Source: Ciona intestinalis (Eukaryota; Chordata; Ascidiacea; Phlebobranchia; Cionidae). From it: a DNA stretch of 64,000 nucleotides. Position numbers and translations under genes: made by a program. Below, one piece after another: positions 56,686 through 64,000 of the stretch. The stretch lies in assembly GCF_000224145.3 (NCBI RefSeq), contig NC_020170.2:1630300-1694299 (forward strand). Reading direction: 5' to 3'. Within the stretch, counting starts at the first letter, position 1; every line of letters begins with the position of its first letter. Below the pieces are notes generated by a model, which was given only the letters and a program-made list of their open reading frames with translations, was not told the DNA's origin and made no database searches.

Positions 56686-56796
56686 CTACGAAAACGAAAT
56701 TACCGTTAAAGGTTAAAGACTATAACTGTAGGAGCTAGTTAGATCATTTCTGAAAACAAAGATTGTATTTACTGCAAAAACTTTAAGTGCTGCTGC

Positions 56797-56803
56797 TTTT
56801 ATA
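56797..56803 (-). promoter_or_regulatory. TATA box of small-protein copy 1
   Basis: TATAAAA within TTCTTTATAAAAGCAGCAGC on the minus strand, about 112 bases upstream of the ATG. Flanking sequence is conserved with the other two copies. Confidence 0.6.
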
Positions 56804-56959
56804 AAGAATTTAAGTCTTGGTTGATTGTTTATTGCTAAGTCTATGCTGTCACTAAAGCACCCAGTCATATTATAACTTAGATCTCTTTCGTTATACCAAC
56901 CGAACAATACGTTGACAGTTTGTCATTCTATACTTTCCGTTTTCTTTCTCTTGATTATA

Positions 56960-57720
56960 CTTTTTGTTATCCCAGTAGACTCAAAAAGATCATTGTATTT
57001 ATTACAATGCATTAAGTCGCATTTAATATCTTTAAATACTTCCAATGCATTATGATGAATAGATAGGATATAGATGACAACCTGTCAACTTGACAAGTAT
57101 AAGCTATGATGTATGACTTGCAGAATTTCTTTACACCTGTGACGCAATAATTTTCAATTTGATATTCTATCGTTGGTTTTGTGTGCAAATACTTTTGGTA
57201 GGTACTTTTAGTTATGTGACTTAGCGCTTCTATGTTTTCCGTAGTGATTTAACGCGTTGTTACATAATAACACAGGCCAAAAGTATTTGCAAACAAAAAC
57301 TATAGCGACAGAATATTAAGAAAAACAATACGTCACACGTTTAAAGAAATTCTGCAAGCCATACATCGTAGCTTATACTTGCCAAGTTGACAGGTTCTCA
57401 TCTATATCCTATCTATTCATGGTGAATAAAAACTATTTAAACACTCTAATGCTATTTAATGCATTGTGATAAATACAATAGTGATCTTTTTGCACACATT
57501 ACAAAAGCGATAGAATATCAGGTTGGAAACAAAACGTCACTCCACAAGTCTAAAGAAATTGCGCATGCCACACGTCATAGCTTACAGTTGACAGATTGTC
57601 ATCTATCTCCTATTTATTGAATATGTATAGAAACTATTTGAAGGGTCTAATGCTATTTAATGCATTGTAATAAAACCAGTAGTAATCTTTTTGAGTCTAC
57701 TGGAATAACAAAAAGTATAA
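56960..57720. repeat. Palindromic spacer between small-protein copies 1 and 2
   Basis: The left arm (for example GAATAGATAGGATATAGATG near 57058) recurs inverted near 57395-57425, and the arms include the promoters themselves. The centre is near 57200-57250. The right arm holds an extra partial tandem copy (about 57570-57700) of the stretch containing TCTAATGCTATTTAATGCAT. Another copy is at 58990-59100, upstream of copy 3. Confidence 0.75.
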
Positions 57721-57877
57721 TCAAGAGAAGGAAAACGTTTGAGTATTAGAATGACAAACTGTCAACGTATTGTTCGGTTGCTATAATGAAAGAGATCAAA
57801 GTTATAATATGACTGGGTGCTTCATTTAGTGACAGCATAGACTTAACAATAAACAATCAACCAAGACTTAAATTCTT

Positions 57878-57884
57878 TATAAAA
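57878..57884 (+). promoter_or_regulatory. TATA box of small-protein copy 2
   Basis: TATAAAA within TTCTTTATAAAATCAGCAGC, about 96 bases upstream of the ATG, in a block of more than 200 bases shared with copies 1 and 3. Confidence 0.6.
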
Positions 57885-57964
57885 TCAGCAGCATTTAAAG
57901 GTTTAGCAGATGCGGTTTTCAGAAATGAACTAACCAGCTGCTGACGTTATAGTCTTTAACGGTA

Positions 57965-57979
57965 ACGCTGTTTTCACAG
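57965..57979 (+). promoter_or_regulatory. 3' splice acceptor abutting the start codon (copy 2; also copies 1 and 3)
   Basis: GCTGTTTTCACAG directly precedes ATGG in copy 2. The equivalents are GATTTCACAG|ATGG in copy 3 (to 59919) and CGTTTTCGTAG|ATGG in copy 1 (56686). No convincing donor lies between the TATA box and the acceptor in copies 1 and 2, which favours spliced-leader trans-splicing over a cis intron. Confidence 0.5.
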
Positions 57980-58546
57980 ATGGAACGCACAACTAAAATC
58001 GCTGTTATTTTGCTTCTGCTGCAGCTTGTGGATTTGGGGTCTGCTCTGACTTTAAAAAGTAGCAACACAACTTCAAAAGCTATAGCTATATCTCGTCGAA
58101 GGTACATTTATTACAGAAGAAGGTACTACTACCCTTACTACCACCACACCAACTGGAACACATGGAACACGTGGATGACATGGTACAACATTCACTACTG
58201 TCGTCGTCGGTATTATTATAAAGTTGGCGACCAAGCGCCCACTGAAGAACGTAAGTTGTTCAGACAAATTTTGAAAAAAATGTCATATCTTTGGAGTAGA
58301 ATGGAATACGGTTAACCACTGTCCCTATTTCCTGACCGTTTTTTCACAATTACCAGAGAGCAACAGTTAAATAATTTTGTAAATATTGTTTGTTTACCAT
58401 CAATTGAAACAAGAAGGGGGGAATGAAAACATATTTACCCCACCTTACCCTTTGTATTTTACGTCACAGATGAAATGAATGACGAGAAAATGAACGAAGA
58501 AATAGCTGACTTCGATGAGTTCATGAAACAGCATGCACAAGAATAA
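57980..58546 (+). CDS. Small secreted Tyr/Arg/Trp-rich protein, copy 2
   Basis: Exons 57980-58250 and 58470-58546 give about 115 residues. Same plan as copy 1: signal peptide MERTTKIAVILLLLQLVDLG, a longer variable segment (LTLKSSNTTSKAIAIS), core RRRYIYYRRRYYYPYYHH, then WNTWNTWMTWYNIHYCRRR, and tail MNDEKMNEEIADFDEFMKQH. The intron contains a MITE at the same place and in the same orientation relative to the gene as in copy 1. It lies head-to-head with copy 1, and the upstream sequence is shared including a TATA box. The TAA stop overlaps an AATAAA. Confidence 0.82.
58294..58450 (-). mobile_element. MITE remnant in intron of small-protein copy 2
   Basis: GGAGTAGAATGGAATACGGT to ATTTACCCCACCTTACCC. 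Same intron position and relative orientation as in copy 1. Confidence 0.65.
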
Positions 58547-58730
58547 AGTAATTATTTAGAATCTGATGCATTTACTTTTTATTTCTTTAATGTGAAAAAT
58601 GTTCTTCATTTTTAAGGTACTCACCCCGATGTTTTATCTTACCAGAAATACAAGTTAATTTACAAGCAAAACTTATTTCTTTGTTTTTTGAGAATAAGAT
58701 TAAACCGTACGAGACAGCGTTTTTTCGAGT

Positions 58731-58927
58731 TATAGGACTGTGGGGTTGGGTGGGACACCTTTAGCGCATAATATTTAAATATCCTGATCGTGTTTTAAAT
58801 AAAAACAGCTGTCTACGGGAGTCGTGAGGATGTGGTTTTATAAGTCCTTGTATATTATTTGTTTACTACCAAATAAGACCAGAAAATAGAATGAAAGAAG
58901 TCTTATCTTTCCCCACCCTACTGTATA
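58731..58927 (-). mobile_element. MITE downstream of small-protein copy 2
   Basis: TATAGGACTGTGGGGTTGGG to TCTTTCCCCACCCTACTGTA. Confidence 0.85.
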
Positions 58928-59273
58928 AAGATTTGTACTAAAGTCGCACCTTTATAAAACATATAAAAATGAGCTCTTTTATTCAATGCTGTCATTGTCA
59001 TCTATATCCTATCTATTGATAGTGCATTAGAAATACTAGAGTTTAATGCTATTTAATGCATTGTAATAAACCCTATGGTAATCCTTTTGAGTCTACTGGA
59101 ATAACAAAAAGTATAATCAAGAGAAGGAAAACGTTAAAGTATTAGAATGACAAACTGTCAACGTATTGTTTGGTTGGTATAATGAAAGAGATCTAAGTTA
59201 TAATATGATTGGGTGCTTCATTTAGTGACAGCATAGACTTAGCAATAAACAATCAACCAAGACTTAAATTCTT

Positions 59274-59280
59274 TATAAAA
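59274..59280 (+). promoter_or_regulatory. TATA box of small-protein copy 3, displaced upstream
   Basis: The same promoter block (59089-59300) as in copies 1 and 2, with TTCTTTATAAAAGTAGCAGC. It lies 640 bases from the copy 3 ATG because unrelated sequence (about 59300-59870) intervenes. Confidence 0.5.
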
Positions 59281-59295
59281 GTAGCAGCACTTAAA

Positions 59296-59880
59296 GTTTC
59301 AGCGGTGTAACTGCCGAGTTTCTATTGCAGTTATTCTTATTTAATTGTTGTCGCATTAGTCAACGCAGCCAATTGGTTTGTTTATATTAACGGGTGGTTT
59401 AAGTATACCAAAATTTCGAACGAATAAAGAACGAAACGTTGTAACGAACAACAAAGTACTTACAAACTGTTTCCGGCTGTTAACTTGATACCACCATAAG
59501 AATTATAATAACTTATACATCTAAATAGGGAAGAATAATTGATGAAAACGATAAACTGAAAGCGAATATATAAAGCCGGCTGCAAAACTAAGCGTACGTA
59601 CTAATAAAGTCAAGGCAACTATAACTAAAACGACGTAAGAAAGCAGGGAAGTAAGCCAAACCAGAGTAAATGCGGGCGGCGCTGATTGATTCAAAACGGC
59701 ACATAAACTTAAATGCATGAACACAAATACACGCTTCATTGAACTTGACTAAGATTTACAGTAAAGCAAATTGGGGCAACTGAGTAAGCTCGAACTGAAA
59801 ATTAGCTAAACATAATTACGTAAATATTTTGCGACAACAACCAGCAAAAGCGGGTTTATGAGAAATTGGCTAGCCAGCTC
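59296..59880. other. Unrelated insertion in the leader of small-protein copy 3
   Basis: Homology with copies 1 and 2 stops after AAAGTTTCAGCG and resumes at AGCCAGCTC, a few tens of bases before the ATG. I recognise no transposon ends. A 72-codon hydrophobic frame on the minus strand (59739-59521) is probably chance. Confidence 0.5.
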
Positions 59881-59919
59881 TTTTAGTTATAGTTTTTAAC
59901 GGCAATTTCGATTTCACAG

Positions 59920-60342
59920 ATGGAACGTACAACTAAAATCGCTGTTATTTTTCTTCTGCTGCAGCTTGTGGATTTGGGGTCTGCCTTGCGAAAAGTTCCA
60001 ATAACTCGGCGAAGGTTCATTTATTACAGAAGAAGGTACCTGCCTTACTACTACCACACCAACTGGAACACATGGAACACGTGGTACACATGGAACAACT
60101 TGCACTACTGTCGTCGCCGGTATTATTATAAAGTTGGCGATCAAGCACCCACTGAAGAACGTAGGTTGTTTACGCACCTATAAACTATGGAAACTTGATG
60201 TCCTTTTTACGTCACAGATAAATTGAACGAAGAGACAATGAACGAAAAAATGGCTGACTTCGATGAGTTCATGAAACAGCATGCACAAGAAAAAAGTAAT
60301 GATTTAGAATCTGATGCCTTAATTACTTTTTATTTCTTGTAA
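59920..60342 (+). CDS. Small secreted Tyr/Arg/Trp-rich protein, copy 3, with stop-loss extension
   Basis: Exons 59920-60160 and 60218-60342 give about 121 residues. The signal peptide is near-identical, the variable segment is very short (ALRKVPIT), and the core RRRFIYYRRRYLPYYYH has lost two residues. The Trp-rich part matches copy 1. The intron is only 57 bases and has no MITE. The stop codon shared by copies 1 and 2 (GAA TAA AG) is GAA AAA AG here, so translation runs on for 16 more residues (KSNDLESDALITFYFL) to TAA at 60340-60342. The same change removes the overlapping AATAAA. It may still be expressed; decay is also possible. Confidence 0.78.
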
Positions 60343-60781
60343 AATAAGTTGTTCATTTTTAAGGCACTCTCCCGTATGTTTCACCTTACCAGAAATACAA
60401 GTTAATATACAAGCAAAACCTATTCCATCGTTCTCTTTTCATAGCAACATACAGCAATTTAATAGTTTTAAACCAAACACACAGCTTTTATTTCGAGATA
60501 AAGATATTTATACAAAAGTCACACGCATATAAAACGTATAAAAAGGAGCTCTTTCACTCAGTGCTGTAGAACAGGCTCGGGAAACAAAATACGCGTTTAA
60601 ATCGCGCCATCAGAATAAATAAACTAAACTTAAACTGTTAAAAAAACTGTAAAAATATAAGCGGTATGTACATTTGCAGTAAATTGAAGTTAAAAAAGTT
60701 CTTCAGTAAAAAAATATATACAAAAACCTCTACGCAACAATTAGGTTATAGATATAATATAAAAAAAAAACAAGTTCCCTC
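60343..60781. other. Intergenic, between copy 3 and the dynein 3' end
   Basis: Probably 3' UTRs of two convergent genes. A minus-strand AATAAA occurs near 60487-60492 (TTTATT on plus), a possible dynein polyadenylation signal. Nothing else seen. Confidence 0.5.
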
Positions 60782-63700
60782 TTAATCATCAAGCGCACAT
60801 AAGAGGGCGGTACCACGTTTGATCCAGTGATCCTGTGGCCGGTCAGATGGAAGACGCATTGCTAACACATAGTTGGTGGAGTGACCAGTTGTAGAAAGCG
60901 TTCCCTTGCGTTCGCTTGTTTTGTACACTGGACAGTTGTAGTCCCGTCCTAATAGGGAACGTTTAAAGTTAAGTGTAATTTTTTTTTTTTAGTTTTTATT
61001 TTAAAAAAGTAAGTTTTATTTTGAAAAAAAAAACAAAGTTTTTTTCCTTGTTCTCGCTGCAAAGCGTTAGGACAACGATCAGAATGAATGTAACATATGT
61101 ATCCGGCGCGGCGAAACGGTAGTCGGTATAACACAGGTTTTCTGTTTCACACCTCGTGCCTGAAGGAATGCGTGGTTATGTACATCGATGCTGCCGCGCT
61201 GGTAGGCCTAGTCGTTTGTGTCTATGCTTCTTAGTGTGCGTTTAATCGTAACTGCTACAAACCGCAAACCAGCAATCACTAATATGCTGTCCAAATTAAC
61301 AGTAACGCGAAAAAGATAATTGCCAACTAACGTTTTATACTTGATAATGTGTATGAGTGTATGAAGTCATCATACAGTGTGCCATTACAACACCAGTGAT
61401 GATAAAATGGTAATACCAAGGTAATGGGACGACATTTTTTATCAGTGCTACCATTAAAACCTCATAAACGACTTGCAACGGTGTCTTATATAAGAACACT
61501 AGCGCCAACGAGCGTGCCTTTATCGTATAGTAGGGTGGGGAAAGATGGGACTCCTTTCCTTTACGTATTAACATATAGTAGGGTAGGGAAAGATGGGACT
61601 CCGTGTCAAACTATTTTCTTCTCACATTTAGTAGTAAACAAAGAACATTCAAAGCATTATAAAACCTTATCCTTACGACTCCCATAAACCGCTGTTAATT
61701 CTTTAAAACAAGATCAGGATATTTGGATATTATGCGCTAAAGGTGTCCCATTTTTCCCCACCCTACTGTATTAGGAATTAAGTACTGTTGCTGCCACACT
61801 AATTGCGTTTTAATATGAAAAAAACATAAAATATGATAGTAAATGCATATCCAAAACTGACTGAAATGCGTGTTTGATAAACTTTAAAACATAAACCGTC
61901 TCATACCATGCTTGATGTTATCTGTTTTGTTTGGTTTCAACCAAATGATTGGAACAGTGTCAAACAGAATCTTAGGATGTTGCTCAGCCAGAACACCTCT
62001 GTAAAAAGTAAATAAATACATGAACATATTGAACTATTGTATTAAGTATACATATTAGCAAGTTCCTTGTAGGACCTAAGGATACAGGTGCAAAACAGGA
62101 ATCAATGTATCTAATTTTATCCTTTTGTGGCAGGCAACAACAAAAATTATAACTCTGGTGAGAATTTATAAAGTATTTATAGAATACAAAGAGTTACATA
62201 TGTAATAACTCATAAGCAGGTACAAAGTCTCATAAGCAGGTACAAAGTCTCATAAGCAGGTACAAAGTCAGGTATACAATGATATAAAACACTTGTGTTA
62301 TAATGACTGTCTTTGCTCAATCGCACCAGAAAAAAATTTATTATAATAAAATTAGAAAACTCACTTCTTGCGGTCCCATCTTGCACCATCAAGGTAAAGA
62401 CCATGAACATAAACACCATCGTCTGGTGCACCATCACTAGTTTCATCGAATGGTAAAACCTCAAACTCAAAGTCAAGTTTATCAATAGGAATAGTGTATT
62501 TACGAGCGTAGTTCTGTCTTGCCCCGGTGAGGAAAGCTTGGGTGAAGAAAAATCCTGATATCCAGAAGACATCGGGTTTCCCTTGTTCATACCAGTCCTA
62601 AGGAGAAAAAGAAAAGATGGAAATAAAAAAGATGCATGTAAATCTTTAAATTTTTTTTTTCAGTATGAACATTTTTTTTAGTGATAAAGAGATATGAACA
62701 TTACTATTTCACAAAAAAATAAAACTAAAAATTTGTCACGAAAAGTAGGATATTAAAAAAAACATGAAACATGACTAAAAAAGTTTTAAACATTAATAAT
62801 AGTTTTTTGTTAATGAGCTTTTTTTAATTTGACAAACAGAGAAGTCACATGATACTACATAAATTGAATATAAAAAGGTTCAAGTTATTTCACTAATAAA
62901 CTGCTTCAAAACAGTCAATTTATTTAACATGCCTTAGTTAACTAACCGCTATTGTAGAAGCACTACCTAAAAATATCAGATATTAAATACATTATTCACA
63001 CATTTTTAGTTCATATTATATATTTATAAATAAACTGACTTGTAAAAACTTAAGCCTTGCAAGAAAGTTGGTGACGTAACTTCCGAGAGGTTTCAAGTTT
63101 GGATACGATTTCTTCATCCAAAGTGCTGGTACTTTCCCTATTAAGAGACTGCTTGCAACAGCCTCAAGCTCAGCGTTCATCACAACCAAACCCTTGATTG
63201 CTTTGCGAAGATTGATAAGTGTTGTTCGGATTACGCGGAGAAGACTGAAATAATAAAAAAATGTCAATTACATAGAAATACAGTTACAAAAAGTTGGAAT
63301 ATACACGGAAAAGACTTGCTAAAAAAATTATGGTTAAAAACTTTACAATAAGGCCAGGATATGTTTGTAACATTTATATAAAAAATAAACCTAAAATTTT
63401 ATCACAAAAAATAAAAGCTTGATAAAAAATTGTTTTTTTTGTATTTAATACCAATCATCACATGCAGTCATTTTCAATCTCAAATAAAACTTCGGTTTAA
63501 GAAATAAAAAACTTTTTGATTAACCTTTAATACAGCATTCCAAATGATAAGTTATATTTAAAATCCCATCTAAACCCATGTTAAAACACTGTGGCACATT
63601 ACTAACTTATTAAATCTTTCCATCTCTTGCACCAACACAGTATTCATGCTCTCTCCATATGTTACTGGGTATTTTTCCAGTGCTGCCTCAAGATCAAAAT

Positions 63701-64000
63701 CGGGAGGTAGTTTATCGAGAATATCGACAGCGATCTCGTTCAAAGTATCATCTGTTTTACCACTACCTCCTCCTGACTAAGTTTGTACAAGAAAATAAAA
63801 AAATGGTTTATGTTTTAAAAATACAAATAGTTAGCATAATATAAGGGTGTATTATCATGTATGTTTCGTGACCGGAAATGGGTTCAAATCCTGATATTAC
63901 TCGTGTGTTTGGCTTATGTTTTAATAATACAAATAGTTAGCACAATGTATAGTGCAAATAATTAGCATAATATACGGATGTATTATCATGTATGTTTCGT
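60782..64000 (-). CDS. DNAH-like: Axonemal dynein heavy chain (DNAH3/7/12 type), C-terminal part
   Basis: Five exons (63776-63607, 63244-63040, 62597-62365, 61998-61907, 60948-60782) join in frame to 288 residues and stop at TAA. This is the C-terminal domain of an axonemal dynein heavy chain, the ATP-driven motor of cilia and flagella. Diagnostic strings in order: [108 protein letters not shown], and [15 protein letters not shown] at the end. The C-terminal length is normal. The DNAH3/7/12 single-headed inner-arm group fits best from recalled sequences, although the last 15 residues also resemble DNAH1. The motor head and stem lie to the right of the window. Confidence 0.95.
61080..61190 (-). 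mobile_element. SINE fragment in the last dynein intron
   Basis: GAATGAATGTAACATATGTA followed by a CACACCTCGTGCC stretch matches the tail half of the SINE at 43026-43312 in the same orientation. Confidence 0.4.
61526..61771 (+). mobile_element. MITE with duplicated left terminus
   Basis: TATAGTAGGGTGGGGAAAGA is at 61526 and TATAGTAGGGTAGGGAAAGA again at 61574, both followed by TGGGACTCC. A single right end, TTTCCCCACCCTACTGTA, is at 61771. Confidence 0.85.
62208..62272. repeat. 20-bp tandem repeat, three units
   Basis: TCATAAGCAGGTACAAAGTC is repeated three times in a dynein intron. Confidence 0.9.
63815..64000. repeat. Tandem repeat in dynein intron at the window edge
   Basis: AATACAAATAGTTAGCA and GTATTATCATGTATGTTTCG each occur again about 125 bases later, suggesting a satellite-like array that continues past the window. 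Confidence 0.6.

Noticed and set aside
58073..58267. Minus-strand open frames opposite the small-protein genes (also 59914-60177)
   Set aside because: They mirror the repetitive Tyr/Arg codons of the plus-strand genes, which have a signal peptide, a conserved intron and duplicate copies.
59521..59739. Hydrophobic minus-strand 72-codon frame in the copy 3 leader insertion
   Set aside because: No copies elsewhere, no splice context and no recognisable family; it may be chance in AT-rich DNA.

Overview
The window is AT-rich, intron-dense animal DNA. It most likely comes from a solitary tunicate of the genus Ciona. The reasons are compact genes with many short GT-AG introns, clear deuterostome orthologs (ARHGAP21/23, THOC3, LZTS family, axonemal dynein heavy chain), more than 30 copies of one ~195-bp miniature inverted-repeat element, tRNA-derived SINEs, and splice acceptors that abut start codons as expected where spliced-leader trans-splicing is used. 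The species is inferred from style, not proven.

Layout. (1) 1-26403, minus strand: most of a 27-exon ARHGAP21/23-type Rho GTPase-activating protein. Its 5' end (expected PDZ region) was not found and its 3' end lies beyond the left edge. Two segments (1-1684 against 2483-4330, and about 21150-21888 against 21940-22694) are near-identical copies meeting at N-gaps, best read as two alleles assembled in tandem. (2) 26404-35473: about 9 kb with MITEs and promoter-like sequence but no convincing coding exon. (3) 35474-39336, plus strand: complete 7-exon THOC3 (THO/TREX mRNA export, WD40). (4) 40852-54654, minus strand: an 11-exon LZTS/N4BP3-like coiled-coil protein. Its penultimate exon appears to lack two bases. 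(5) 56114-60342: three copies of a small secreted Tyr/Arg/Trp-rich protein gene. Two are head-to-head around a palindromic spacer; the third is downstream on the plus strand. I recognise no known family, and this is the best candidate here for something undescribed. (6) 60782-64000, minus strand: the C-terminal five exons of an axonemal dynein heavy chain (DNAH3/7/12 type).

The four large genes are unrelated housekeeping, cytoskeletal or ciliary genes; nothing suggests a joint pathway. The small-protein cluster is a local lineage-specific expansion. Each copy has a signal peptide, a strongly basic aromatic core with a single cysteine, and an acidic tail, the layout of many tunicate antimicrobial-peptide precursors. 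The start codon is directly preceded by a 3' splice site and there is a TATA box upstream. MITEs and SINEs fill introns and intergenic DNA, and at least two SINE insertions sit on splice sites.
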